The notes under the pieces were generated by a model. The model did not search any database, was not told the DNA's origin, and was given only the letters and a program-made list of their open reading frames with translations. Source: Deltaproteobacteria bacterium (GTDB lineage: Bacteria > Myxococcota_A > UBA796 > CAJQPC01). From it: a stretch of 64,000 nt of DNA. Position 1 is the first letter of the stretch, and every line of letters starts with the position of its first letter. Shown here piece by piece: positions 1-9,180 of this stretch. The translations under genes and the position numbers were made by a program. The DNA is taken from assembly GCA_016717595.1 (NCBI GenBank), contig JADKFE010000027.1, positions 7,427-71,426 on the forward strand. Reading direction: 5' to 3'.

Positions 1-175
1 AGCTCAGGTGCGGTGAAACGTCCGCGTGTTTCATGGAACATCCAGAGCGCCGCGCTCCCGCGACGGATCTCATGAACTTTGGCCCTGGGCACGATCTTGA
101 GCCTTGGCGAGAGCGCTGGCGAGGGTGTTGGCACGGGCGTTGCAGTTCGACCCAACGTCACAACCTGAGGTCAAG
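1..175. other. Leading intergenic stretch
   Basis: No convincing gene is visible before the TauE-family start at 176. An in-frame start at 104 only adds an Arg/Ala-rich tail that does not resemble the family. The last bases hold the ribosome binding site of the next gene. The rest may be the 3' flank of a gene outside the window. Confidence 0.4.
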
Positions 176-913
176 ATGTTGCCCCTCGCGCTCGTGCTCT
201 CCTTGCTCATCGGAGTCTCGCTGGGCCTGCTCGGCGGCGGCGGCTCCATCCTCACCACGCCTATCCTCATCTACGCCTTGGGTGTTGAGCCCAAAGAGGC
301 CATCGCGACGTCATTGTTGGTGGTGGCGATCACCTCCGTCGCCGGGGCGATTCAGCACTTCCGCCAAGGCAACGTCGAGCTCAAGATCGGCCTGATCTTC
401 GGCGCCGCGGGCATGGTCGGCGCGGGCCTCGGCGGCTTCGCGGCGGACTGGGTGCCCACGAAGGTGCTGCTGGTGCTGTTCGCGATGATGATGCTCGCGA
501 CGGCCTTCTTCATGTACAAGGGGCGCAGCGGCTCTGAGGAGGAGCGCCCGCCTCAGGCGATGTGGCGGGTGATCGTCGATGGCCTGGTCGTCGGTGTGGT
601 CACGGGCCTCGTCGGCGCGGGCGGCGGCTTCTTGGTGGTGCCCGCCTTGAACCTGCTCGGCGGTCTGCCGATGCGTAAGGCCGTGGGCACCTCCTTGCTG
701 GTCATCGCGCTCAAAGGTTTCGCGGGCTATGCCGGCCACGCCGCGCACATCGACATCGACATGGGCCTCGCGGCGCTGGTCTCGGTGAGCGCCGTCGTAG
801 GCTCGGTGGTCGGCGGCCGACTCACCAACCTCATCTCCCCGGACACGCTGCGCAGAGGCTTCGCGGTGTTTGTCTTGGTGATGGCGGTCTTTGTGCTCGC
901 TAAAGAGCTGTGA
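176..913 (+). CDS. TauE/SafE family anion permease
   Basis: Predicted inner-membrane permease of the TauE/SafE family, whose studied members export sulfite, sulfoacetate or related sulfur anions. The 245-residue product is nearly all hydrophobic (about seven or eight membrane segments) and shows the family's internal duplication: a glycine-rich LLGGGGSILTTPIL near residue 20 and a matching GAGGGFLVVPAL near residue 145. The ATG at 176 is chosen over an upstream start at 104 because a GAGGT ribosome binding site lies just before it and the first membrane helix begins there. Two YeeE/YedE half-transporters follow after 64 bp, so the three genes probably form one sulfur-transport operon. The exact substrate cannot be read from the sequence. 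Confidence 0.88.
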   Translation: MLPLALVLSLLIGVSLGLLGGGGSILTTPILIYALGVEPKEAIATSLLVVAITSVAGAIQHFRQGNVELKIGLIFGAAGMVGAGLGGFAADWVPTKVLLVLFAMMMLATAFFMYKGRSGSEEERPPQAMWRVIVDGLVVGVVTGLVGAGGGFLVVPALNLLGGLPMRKAVGTSLLVIALKGFAGYAGHAAHIDIDMGLAALVSVSAVVGSVVGGRLTNLISPDTLRRGFAVFVLVMAVFVLAKEL

Positions 914-977
914 GCCGAGGCGCGCGCTCCGGCATCATGTTCCCTTCTGCGTCTTCGCGCTCCCCCAAGGAGGCCCT

Positions 978-1408
<431 letters not shown>

Positions 1409-1409
<1 letters not shown>

Positions 1410-1864
1410 TGCGCGCGACGATGAGCGTCTTCTTGCTCGGCCTGCTCTTCGGCGCGGGCCTCGTGATCTCCGGGATGACCCAGCCCGCGAAGGTCGTGAA
1501 CTTCTTAAACATCGCCGGGAGCTGGGACGCCTCCTTGGCGTTTGTGATGGGCGGCGCCATGGGCGTGAACCTCATCGCCACGCGGCTGATGCCACGCTTC
1601 AATGCGCCGATCTTCGGCGGCGCCTTCGCCTTGCCCACCCGCACCGACATCGACCCTCGCCTGGTCGGCGGCGCGGCGCTGTTTGGCGTGGGCTGGGGCC
1701 TCGGCGGCTTCTGCCCGGGCCCTGCCCTGGTCAGCGTGGTCGGCGGCGCGTCCGAGGCGCTGATCTTTGTCGGGGCGATGCTCGGCGGCATGGCGCTGTT
1801 TCACCTCGCCGACACCACGGTGCTCGCCCCGGCGAAGCCCGCTGTGGAGGCGGGCAAGGCCTGA
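1409..1864 (+). CDS. YeeE/YedE-type membrane protein, DUF6691 (second half)
   Basis: A 151-residue membrane protein with four or more hydrophobic segments, similar to the DUF6691 partner subunit of split YeeE/YedE transporters. It carries the conserved cysteine motif GGFCPGPALV near residue 95, which matches the GNGCTSGHG site of its neighbour. It begins within the previous stop codon (TGATG), so expression should be coupled. Together with the TauE-type permease it forms a likely three-gene sulfur-anion uptake/export unit. In other bacteria such pairs sit near persulfide dioxygenase or BigR-type regulators, but none is present here. Confidence 0.85.
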
Positions 1865-1878
1865 GGCCTAGACCCGCG

Positions 1879-2442
1879 CTAGTCCATACAGCCGATCTTC
1901 TCGGCCTTGGCGCGCTTGAGGTACTCGATGTTGGCGGTGGCCACGTCGCTCATCTTCTCGGGCTTAAAGTTCGGGTCGGCCTTGTACCAGGGCTGGCTCT
2001 CGAACTCTTTCCGCCACTTGGGATCCTTAAAGGTGTAGCCGTAGGTGGCGTAGATGCAGTTGCGGAAGCGGTCGTAGATGTCGCAGGTGGGCACGTCGTT
2101 TGTGGGCCAGTCGAACTCGCAGGCGTCTTTGTCGGCGTGGCCGCAGAGGCCGCAGAAGTTGTCCTTGACGAGCTCGTAGGGCACCTCGGTCAAGATCGCG
2201 CACTGGTGTTGGCAGGTCTCTTTGCTCACATGGGACGGCGAGCCGGAGGCGGGCTCTAACCCCTGGGCGGGGGCCTCGGGGGCCTTCGGCGGGGCCTGGG
2301 TGGGGCTCGGCGGGGTCTCATCAGCGGCGGTGATCGGCGGCGGCGGCGCCTCCTCCGTCTCGGCGCTCCCGCCGCAGGCCAAGGTGAAGGCCCCGAGGAC
2401 GGAGAGCATCGTCAACACAGACAAGCAGCGGGCGGCGCGCAT
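1879..2442 (-). CDS. Putative lipoprotein, cysteine-containing, unknown function
   Basis: A 187-residue exported protein. The start at 2442 has an AAGGA site upstream and gives a signal peptide ending in the lipobox FTLAC-GG, so the mature protein is probably membrane-anchored through its first cysteine. A Pro/Ala/Glu-rich linker (about residues 20-60) is followed by a compact domain with several cysteines (for example CQHQC and NFCGLCGH) that could form disulfides in the periplasm. No family is recognised. The downstream lipoprotein gene on the same strand ends 20 bp before this start, so the two may share a transcript. Confidence 0.75.
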   Translation of the reverse strand: MRAARCLSVLTMLSVLGAFTLACGGSAETEEAPPPPITAADETPPSPTQAPPKAPEAPAQGLEPASGSPSHVSKETCQHQCAILTEVPYELVKDNFCGLCGHADKDACEFDWPTNDVPTCDIYDRFRNCIYATYGYTFKDPKWRKEFESQPWYKADPNFKPEKMSDVATANIEYLKRAKAEKIGCMD

Positions 2443-2462
2443 CGGCGGATCCTTGGCGAGGG

Positions 2463-3167
2463 TCATTTGGAGTAGCGGGTGAGCTGGAAGTAGCTGGTCT
2501 TCACGAAGCCGACCCCTTTGGCGTAGTGCGAGACGCCGGGGACGTCGACGGTCTCTACCCGCAGCGCCGTGTAGGCCCCGGCGGGCACGTTGACGTCTTC
2601 TTCAGCGGTGACCTCGAAGGTGTAGCTGAGGGAGCTGCCGTCGTCGCCGCCGTTGGAGTCGGTGTACGTGTTGGTCTGATCCGAGACCCAGCTCGTGCCG
2701 AGCGTCAGGGTTCGGGGCAAGACGAGGGCGCCGTTGGTGTAGGTCGTGTCGGTCCAGCCGTCGTACTCGTAGTTCGACGCGACCACGGTGTAGAAGTTGT
2801 ACGACGCGAGCAGCACCATGCCCTCGTCGCCGCAGCGGTATTGGCTCGTGGTCGTCGAGTCCTGGGTGAAGGTGGTGCCTTCGATGTTCAGGGTGGTGAC
2901 CAGCTCGACGTCTTTGCCGTCGATGGCGGTGACCTCGACGACGTAGGGGCCGGTGGTGCCTTGGCCGTCGTTGTAGTCGTACTCCCAGGTGGTGCCGACG
3001 CCGTTGACGCCAGAGTACTCGCCGCAGAGCCCACCCGCGACGACGCCATCGCCATCGCCGCTGTCGTCTGGTGAGGCGGTGTCATCCCCTCGCCCAATCT
3101 TGTCGCCGCCCATACAGGCCAGGGTGAACATGGAGGAGATGGCGATGAAGGCGGCGGAGAGGCGCAT
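2463..3167 (-). CDS. Putative lipoprotein, unknown function
   Basis: A 234-residue lipoprotein with a signal peptide ending in MFTLAC-MGG and an Asp/Ser/Gly-rich linker (about residues 25-45). The remainder is Thr/Tyr/Val-rich and predicted mostly beta strand, with recurring YEYD and YTFEVTA stretches as seen in secreted beta-sandwich proteins. An AGGA site precedes the ATG. No enzyme motif is visible. This gene is upstream of the lipoprotein ending at 1879 and may be co-transcribed with it. Confidence 0.75.
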   Translation of the reverse strand: MRLSAAFIAISSMFTLACMGGDKIGRGDDTASPDDSGDGDGVVAGGLCGEYSGVNGVGTTWEYDYNDGQGTTGPYVVEVTAIDGKDVELVTTLNIEGTTFTQDSTTTSQYRCGDEGMVLLASYNFYTVVASNYEYDGWTDTTYTNGALVLPRTLTLGTSWVSDQTNTYTDSNGGDDGSSLSYTFEVTAEEDVNVPAGAYTALRVETVDVPGVSHYAKGVGFVKTSYFQLTRYSK

Positions 3168-3218
3168 CGTGGCGTCCTAGGAGAGCTTTGGCGTGAGGTC
3201 GCCCGAAGGGACGCCGCC

Positions 3219-3635
3219 TTATCCCGGCGACTTGGGGGGGGCGAGCTCTGCGCCGTGGTTGACCGTGTAGGCCGCGTACGACTTCTCCTCCACGAGCGCG
3301 CTGCCCAAGGCCTCGTTCACCGCCCGTTTGAGCGCCGCGCGCTGGTCGTTGAGCTGGTAGACCGAGCGCGCCAAGGCCACAAACTCCGGGCCGAACTCCG
3401 CGCGGTGCTCCAAGGCACGAAGGGCGTCCTCGACGTCCCACAGCCGCTCGTTCACCGCCGCCAGGGCGGGCTCCTCGGCCAAGCGGGGGAAGGCCTGGGC
3501 GTCCCAGCGCGCCTGGAGCAGCGTGAGCTCGGCGTGTACGTTCTGGAGCTTCTCGGGCGCCGTGATGCGCCGGGCCTTGATGCGTAAGATGGTGATTCGG
3601 TCGAGCACGTCGCCCAACGGCAGCGGGATCTCCAC
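3219..3635 (-). CDS. DUF6165 family protein
   Basis: A 138-residue cytoplasmic, helix-rich protein of the uncharacterised DUF6165 family. It begins with the typical VEIPLPLGDVLDRITILRIK segment and ends with the characteristic LVEEKSYAAYT region. The GTG at 3635 matches the family's usual start; the longer open frame to 3713 would add a histidine/arginine-rich tail overlapping the SDR gene. The SDR gene upstream on the same strand ends 17 bp before it, so they are probably co-transcribed. In other genomes such proteins often sit near glycan or glycosyltransferase genes; function is unknown. Confidence 0.78.
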   Translation of the reverse strand: MEIPLPLGDVLDRITILRIKARRITAPEKLQNVHAELTLLQARWDAQAFPRLAEEPALAAVNERLWDVEDALRALEHRAEFGPEFVALARSVYQLNDQRAALKRAVNEALGSALVEEKSYAAYTVNHGAELAPPKSPG

Positions 3636-3652
3636 AGGGGCGCGACTCCGGC

Positions 3653-4378
3653 TCAGGTGGTGATGAGGGGCTGCATGACGATCTCGCTCACGAGGTAGGC
3701 GCCGGAGGTACACACCAGCTCCACCACAGACCGGGCGACCTCCTCAGGGCGCATAAAGTCGCGCTCGGGGTCGAGGTGGCTGGGGAAGGGCAGCACCTCT
3801 TGGGTGGCCCAGAACGGCGTGTCGATGCCGCCGGGGCAGACGTTACACACGCGGATGTTGTGTTTGCGGGCCTCCATCGCCAGCACCCCGGTGTAGCCCG
3901 TGACCGCCCACTTGGAGGCGCAGTACACGCTCTCGTTGGGCAGGTGCAGCTTCCCGGCGATGGAGCTGATGTTGATGATGAAGCCGCCGCGCTGCTCCTT
4001 CATCACGTTGAACGCCGCTTGGCAGCCGTGAATCACGCCCTTGACGTTGGTGTCGAGGATGGCCTCGATCTCGTTGGGGGTGTAGGTGCCCACGGCGCCA
4101 TACACCGCGAGGCCGGCGTTGTTGATCATCACGTCGATGCGCCCGAACTCGCCGACCGTGGCGTCGATGAGCGATTGCACCTCTCCGGCGATGCGCACAT
4201 CCGTCTGCACCGCGATGGCGTCGTGGCATTGTTGGGCGAGCTCATCAATCTCGGGGCTGGTGCGCGCGCCCAACGAGAGCCGCGCACCTTCAGCGTCAAA
4301 CGCCAGCGCCAAGGCCCTTCCGAGGCCTCGCCCTGCGCCGGTGATGCACACCACCTTGTCCTCAAGCCGCTTTGCCAC
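3653..4378 (-). CDS. Short-chain dehydrogenase/reductase (SDR)
   Basis: A 241-residue classical SDR using NAD(P)H. The N-terminal TGAGRGLG dinucleotide-binding motif, the structural NNAG motif near residue 87, a serine in the NISSIAGK segment near 139 and the catalytic YCASK near 152 are all present, so the enzyme should be active. It uses a GTG start preceded by GGAGATCCT. The substrate is unknown; this type is often annotated as a 3-oxoacyl-ACP reductase-like or sepiapterin-type reductase. It is divergent from the lipoprotein gene at 4459 and lies upstream of the DUF6165 gene. Confidence 0.9.
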   Translation of the reverse strand: MAKRLEDKVVCITGAGRGLGRALALAFDAEGARLSLGARTSPEIDELAQQCHDAIAVQTDVRIAGEVQSLIDATVGEFGRIDVMINNAGLAVYGAVGTYTPNEIEAILDTNVKGVIHGCQAAFNVMKEQRGGFIINISSIAGKLHLPNESVYCASKWAVTGYTGVLAMEARKHNIRVCNVCPGGIDTPFWATQEVLPFPSHLDPERDFMRPEEVARSVVELVCTSGAYLVSEIVMQPLITT

Positions 4379-4447
4379 AGGATCTCCGAGCCGCCGACTC
4401 AGGCCCGGTGAAGGCCGGGGCTTCTCAAGCGGGTCACTGCGCGCTAT

Positions 4448-4453
4448 TGTAGT
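4448..4453 (+). promoter_or_regulatory. Possible -10 element, leaderless start
   Basis: TGTAGT lies five bases before the ATG at 4459. With transcription starting about seven bases after the hexamer, the mRNA would begin at or next to the start codon, and no ribosome binding site is present. No clear -35 is seen. Confidence 0.35.
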
Positions 4454-4458
4454 CTGCT

Positions 4459-5360
4459 ATGCGACTCACCGGCTTCAACTCGCCCTCTCTTTGGCGCTCA
4501 TCACGTCGCCCCTGTGGTCCGTCGCCGCCTCAATTGGGCTCTGCGCGCTCATCGCCTGCGGTGGCGTCGGCTTCGACCCCCTGGAGGACGGCACCACGGG
4601 CGACAGCACCGCCGCTGAGGAGACCGGGGGATGGCGCCCTGGTCAAGGCAAAGACAGCGAGCCTCCCGACACCGGGCCGATCAACCCGATCCCCCAGCTC
4701 AGCCGGTTCGCGGCGCACGAAGACGGCGACAAGGTGCGCTTCTTCTTCACCCTCGACGACGAAGACGACAACATGACCGGGGGCAGCGTCACCCTGCGGT
4801 TCGACGCCATCGCCAGCCAGACCTACGCCTACCCCGACCAGGTCGGCGGCTCCGGCAAGTCTCGCAGCCTCACCTGGGCGGTTGAGCTGTTCGCCGTCGA
4901 CACCCCCCATCTCGGCTTCTTGCAGGCCGTTGACTCCGTCGGCAACGCCTCGGGCGAGACCAGCGCCGTGTTCATCCGGCCCACCTGGCGCGCCGCGACC
5001 ACAGAGACCGGCGACACCTTCGGCAAGGCCGGCAGCGTCGGGGCGGTCACCCTGCCCGGGCTCATCACCGGGGAGCTCAGCGCCGCGTCCAACAACGGCT
5101 CGGACTACACCGGGGACGTAGACTTCGTGCGGTTCACCGTGCCCCAGTCCCGCGAACACACGCTCTTGTTGACCTGGGACGACCCCTCCGCCGACTTCGA
5201 CCTGTTCTTGATGAGCGCGGGGCCCACTGACCTCGCCAGCTCCGCCACGACGGCTTTCCCCGAGCGGCTTAGCTTCGCGCTCACCGGGAACGTCGAGTAC
5301 ACCGTGGCCATCGCCGGGTGGGCGGGCGGCGGCGCCGCCTGGAACCTACGCATCGAGTGA
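4459..5360 (+). CDS. Putative lipoprotein with PPC-like C-terminal domain; probable N-terminal frameshift
   Basis: A roughly 300-residue exported protein. The mature part begins at the lipobox LCALIAC-GG, followed by an acidic Gly/Thr linker, a beta-rich middle domain and a C-terminal segment (DYTGDVDFVRFTVPQ, then DDPSADFDLFLM) resembling the prepeptidase C-terminal (PPC) beta-sandwich of secreted proteins. The reading frame holding this domain has no good start: only TTG at 4491 or CTG at 4512, with no ribosome binding site and no positive N-terminus. The ATG at 4459 is in a neighbouring frame, and a one-base insertion within the first 30 bases would join them into a normal signal peptide (MRLTG followed by QLALSLALIT). 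A frameshift is therefore likely. Confidence 0.65.
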
Positions 5361-5376
5361 CGATCAGGAGGCCCCC

Positions 5377-6777
5377 ATGATGCCCACGGCGCTGATCCTC
5401 GCCGCAGGACGCGGCACGCGGATGCGCTCGGCGCTGCCGAAGGTGCTCCACCCCATCTGTGGCCAGACGATGCTCGGCTGGGTGCTTCACGCCGCCAAAG
5501 GCGCGGGGCTCAGCCCCGTCGTCGTCGTCGGCCACGAGGCCGAGCGTGTGCGCGCCGCCCTGCCCCCGGGCACGCCGAGCCCGCTCCAAGCCCAGACCTT
5601 AGGCACCGGCCACGCGGTGCTCTGCGCCGTAGACGCCTTGCCCCGGGAGGGCGTGATCGTCGTGCTCGCCGGAGACACCCCGCTCCTGCGCGCCGAGACG
5701 CTCAGCCGCCTGCTCAGCGGCCACGGCGACGCCGCCTGCACCGTGCTCACGGGCTTGATCCCCGAGGCGGAGGTCACCCGCTCGGCCTACGGGCGCCTCG
5801 TGCGGGACGCCGAGGGTGTGGCCCAGCGCATCGTCGAGGCCGCCGAGGCCAGCGCACAAGAGCGCCAGATCCGTGAGTTCAACAGCGGGGTGTACTGCTT
5901 TGACGCCGCGTGGCTCGTTCAGGCGGTGCTGCCGACGCTCAAGCCGCACCCGCCCAAAGGCGAGTTTTACCTCACCGACGCCATCGAGGCCGCCGCCGCC
6001 GCGGGCCGCCTGCGCGCCGTGCTCCACGACGGCGACAACGACGAGCTCGCCGGGGTGAACGATCGCGCCGCCTTGGCCTGGGCCGAGACGCGGCTGCGCA
6101 ACCGGATCAACACGGCCTGGATGATGTCTGGGGTCACCATGACCGACCCCGCGACGACCTACATCCACCACGGCGTCACCTTGGGCGAAGACGTCACCTT
6201 GGGGCCGAACGTGACCCTCTCCGGCGGCACCACCGTGGCCCCTGGGGCGATCATCGGGCCGTCGTGTGTGCTCGAGGGCTGCGTCGTCGGGCCTGGGGTT
6301 GAGGTGTTGCCGTTCACCCACGCCGTTGGCGCCACCCTCGGCGCGCGCAGCCGCGTCGGCCCCTACGCCCGGCTGCGGGAGGGCACGGTCTTGGGCGAAG
6401 GGGTTCATGTCGGCAACTTCGTCGAGACCAAGAAGGCCACCCTGCACGCGGGCGCCAAGGCGAACCACCTCACCTACCTGGGCGACGTCGAGGTGGGGGC
6501 CAAAGCGAACATCGGCGCGGGCACCATCACCTGCAACTACGACGGCTACGCCAAACACCGCACCACCATCGGCGCCGGGGCGTTCATCGGCTCCAACTCG
6601 GCCTTGGTCGCGCCGATCACCATCGGCGCCGGGGCCCTGGTCGCCGCGGGCTCCACGGTCGTGAAGGACGTGCCCGACGACGCCTTGGCCCTGGCCCGCG
6701 GCCCCCAGGTGAACCACCCTGGCCGAGGCCGGGAGCTGCGCGCCCACCTCGCGGGGAAGGCCGGCAAGACGCCATGA
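5377..6777 (+). CDS. glmU: Bifunctional GlcNAc-1-P uridyltransferase / glucosamine-1-P acetyltransferase
   Basis: GlmU makes UDP-GlcNAc for peptidoglycan and LPS in two steps: acetyl transfer to glucosamine-1-phosphate and uridylyl transfer from UTP. The 466-residue length is typical. The N-terminal pyrophosphorylase domain (about 1-230) has LAAGRGTRMRSALPKVLH, the GTGHAV loop and the acceptor-site EFNSGVY. The C-terminal left-handed beta-helix (about 255-445) has hexapeptide repeats, the YARLREGT arginine, the ETKKA lysine and the NIGAGTITCNYDG acetyl-CoA site. A strong AGGAGG precedes the tandem ATGs. It lies 10 bp upstream of pcrA, so the two are probably co-transcribed. Confidence 0.97.
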   Translation: MMPTALILAAGRGTRMRSALPKVLHPICGQTMLGWVLHAAKGAGLSPVVVVGHEAERVRAALPPGTPSPLQAQTLGTGHAVLCAVDALPREGVIVVLAGDTPLLRAETLSRLLSGHGDAACTVLTGLIPEAEVTRSAYGRLVRDAEGVAQRIVEAAEASAQERQIREFNSGVYCFDAAWLVQAVLPTLKPHPPKGEFYLTDAIEAAAAAGRLRAVLHDGDNDELAGVNDRAALAWAETRLRNRINTAWMMSGVTMTDPATTYIHHGVTLGEDVTLGPNVTLSGGTTVAPGAIIGPSCVLEGCVVGPGVEVLPFTHAVGATLGARSRVGPYARLREGTVLGEGVHVGNFVETKKATLHAGAKANHLTYLGDVEVGAKANIGAGTITCNYDGYAKHRTTIGAGAFIGSNSALVAPITIGAGALVAAGSTVVKDVPDDALALARGPQVNHPGRGRELRAHLAGKAGKTP

Positions 6778-6787
6778 GGGCGCCAGC

Positions 6788-9085
6788 ATGAGCGACACCA
6801 ACGCGCCGGAGCACCTTCGGGGCCTAAACCCCGAGCAGCTCGACGCGGTGACCTGCACTGAAGGCCCCCTGCTCATCCTCGCCGGGGCGGGCTCGGGCAA
6901 GACCCGCGTGCTCACCCGGCGCGTGGCGCACCTCTTACACATCGGCGTGCGCCCGTGGAACATCCTCGCGGTGACCTTCACGAACAAGGCCGCCCGGGAG
7001 ATGGCCGAGCGGGTTCACGCCTTGGTCGGCCCCGCGGGCAAAGACGTGCGCCTGGGCACCTTTCACAGCACCTGCTCCTTCTTCTTGCGCCACGAGATCG
7101 AGCGCCTGGGCTACACCCGGGGCTTCGTGATCTACGACCAAGACGACCAGCTCCGCGTCGCCAAAGACGTCATCAAGGAGCTCAAGGTCGATCCCGACAA
7201 GTTCACGCCCAAGGCGCTGCTCGGCGTGTTTGACCGGGCCAAGAACCGGCTGACCTTGCCCCACAACCTCCCCGGCGAGGAGGTCACCCCCGTGGCCCAG
7301 AAGGCGCTGCGGGCCTACGAGCGGCGGCTGCGTGAGGCGAACGCCGTCGACTTCAACGACATCATCAACTTAAGCCTCCGCATCCTGCGGGAGCACCCCG
7401 ACGTGCTCGAGCGTTGGCGCGCCCGCTGGCGATACCTGCTCGTCGATGAGTACCAAGACACCAACCTCGCCCAGTACCACCTCATCCGCCTGCTCGCCGG
7501 GGGCCGCCGAAACCTCGCGGTGGTGGGCGACGACGACCAGTCGATCTACGCCTTCCGCGGCGCCGACATCCGCAACATCCTCGACTTTGAGGAGGACTTC
7601 CCCGACGCCCGGGTGATCCGCCTCGAGCAAAACTACCGCTCCACGGGCAGCGTGCTCAAGGCCGCCACCGCCGTCGTGCGGAACAACCTGCGCCGCAAGG
7701 TCAAGGAGCTGTGGACCTCTGAAGGGGACGGCGAGCCCCTGCACCTCATCACCGCGCCCGACGAAGAACAAGAGGCCGCCCGGGTGGTCGAGGACCTCAA
7801 GGGCCTCTTCGTGAGCCAGTACAAGCCCGCCGACGTGGCGATCATCTACCGCACCAACGCCCGGTCTCGGCCCTTTGAGCAGGCGCTGATGCACGCGAGG
7901 ATCCCCTACAACCTCGTCGGCGCCCGGCGCTTCTATGAGCGGCGTGAGGTCAAAGACATGCTCGCCTGGGCGCGGCTGGTGCTCAACCCCTCCGATGGCG
8001 CGGCCTTCGCCCGGGTGGTGGGCCTGCGCCGGGGCATCGGTGACAAAGCCATTGAGCAGGTCACCGCCGAGGCCGAGGCCCGCGGGCTCTCCGTCGTCAC
8101 CGCCGCCCGCCGCGTCGCCGCCCAGCCCGGCCGCGGCGCCAAGCCCCTCAAAGATCTGCTCGCGCTCCTCGATCTCTTCATCGATGAGCTCCCGCGGCAC
8201 AGCCCCGGCCCGTTTCTGCAGCTCATCGCCGAGCGCAGCGGCTACCTCGACGCCGTGCGCAGCGAAGGCGCGGAAGAGGCCGAAGATCGCCTGCGAAACC
8301 TGAGCGAGCTGTTCAACGCCGCCGAGGTCGAAGAGACGATCACCGAGAACCCCACCCCCGGCGAGCGCCTCCAGCTCTTCCTCGATCGCGCCACGCTCTC
8401 CGGCCAAGACGACGATCTCGACAACAGTCAGGGCCGAGTCACCCTGCTCACCGCGCACCTCGCGAAGGGCCTGGAGTTCCCCGTGGTGTTCGTCGCTGGG
8501 CTGTGTGAGGGCAGCTTCCCGATGCTGCGCGAGCGCACCTTAGAGGAGGACGTCGAAGAAGAGCGCCGCCTGCTCTACGTCGCGATCACCCGCGCTCGCC
8601 AACGCCTGACCTTCACCCGGTACTTGCGCCGAATGCGCTACGGCGGCGGCGGCTGGGCCGACGTCCCCCGCAGCCGCTTTCACGATGAGATCCCCCCCGA
8701 GCTGTTCCAGGCCCCGCGCGGTCGTCTTGGCGCGCCAGCCACACCTCTGGCGAGGCCCTCGACGGTGCCCAGCGAGGCCCAAAAGAAGCTCGACGCCTTC
8801 CTCAAGCAGGTCAACCCCAGCGGCGGCGCCGGGGGTGGCCGACGCGGCGACACCACAAACGCGCCAGAGAACGACGAGCACAGCGAGCGCACCTTGCGCC
8901 TCCCCAAGAGCGTCGAGGAGCTACGCGCCGGGCAAGAGATTCACCACGCCGAGCTCGGTGATGGCAAGATCGTGAGCCGAGTGAGCATGGGCGCGGGGCT
9001 CATGCTCATCGTGATGTTCAACAAGGCGGGTCGCAAGATGATCGACCCGCGGCGAGACCCCTTGGAGCTGATCCTGCGCCGATGA
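6788..9085 (+). CDS. pcrA: UvrD/PcrA-type superfamily 1A DNA helicase
   Basis: A 765-residue 3'-5' DNA helicase that acts in nucleotide excision repair and removal of protein blocks from DNA. Motifs in order: LNPEQLDAV Q-motif, Walker A AGAGSGKT (about residue 33), motif Ia TFTNKAA, Walker B DEYQDTN (about 220), GDDDQSIYAFRGAD, the LEQNYRS motif IV, TAHLAKGLEFP motif V and VAITRARQRL motif VI. The last 60 residues form the small PcrA-type C-terminal domain (VEELRAGQEIHHAELGDGKI) that in other bacteria binds RNA polymerase. Follows glmU by 10 bp. Confidence 0.95.
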   Translation: MSDTNAPEHLRGLNPEQLDAVTCTEGPLLILAGAGSGKTRVLTRRVAHLLHIGVRPWNILAVTFTNKAAREMAERVHALVGPAGKDVRLGTFHSTCSFFLRHEIERLGYTRGFVIYDQDDQLRVAKDVIKELKVDPDKFTPKALLGVFDRAKNRLTLPHNLPGEEVTPVAQKALRAYERRLREANAVDFNDIINLSLRILREHPDVLERWRARWRYLLVDEYQDTNLAQYHLIRLLAGGRRNLAVVGDDDQSIYAFRGADIRNILDFEEDFPDARVIRLEQNYRSTGSVLKAATAVVRNNLRRKVKELWTSEGDGEPLHLITAPDEEQEAARVVEDLKGLFVSQYKPADVAIIYRTNARSRPFEQALMHARIPYNLVGARRFYERREVKDMLAWARLVLNPSDGAAFARVVGLRRGIGDKAIEQVTAEAEARGLSVVTAARRVAAQPGRGAKPLKDLLALLDLFIDELPRHSPGPFLQLIAERSGYLDAVRSEGAEEAEDRLRNLSELFNAAEVEETITENPTPGERLQLFLDRATLSGQDDDLDNSQGRVTLLTAHLAKGLEFPVVFVAGLCEGSFPMLRERTLEEDVEEERRLLYVAITRARQRLTFTRYLRRMRYGGGGWADVPRSRFHDEIPPELFQAPRGRLGAPATPLARPSTVPSEAQKKLDAFLKQVNPSGGAGGGRRGDTTNAPENDEHSERTLRLPKSVEELRAGQEIHHAELGDGKIVSRVSMGAGLMLIVMFNKAGRKMIDPRRDPLELILRR

Positions 9086-9089
9086 CGAC

Positions 9090-9109
9090 CGCCCCCGCGT
9101 GAGGGGGCG
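9090..9109 (+). terminator. Possible intrinsic terminator after pcrA
   Basis: A seven-base-pair perfect hairpin (CGCCCCC, six-base loop, GGGGGCG) starts 5 bp after the pcrA stop and is followed by the T-rich but interrupted tract TTGTGTTG. The stem is strong; the weak T-tract lowers confidence. Confidence 0.5.
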
Positions 9110-9180
9110 TTGTGTTGAGCGCGGGGCCCGTGGTAGTCTTGCTCCTGGTCCAGCCAGGGATCTCGGATGGGATCGACGGA

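Noticed and set aside
5599..6987. Long antisense open frame opposite glmU and the pcrA start
   Set aside because: It is a high-GC shadow: Gly/Arg/Ala-rich, no family features, and fully overlaps glmU.
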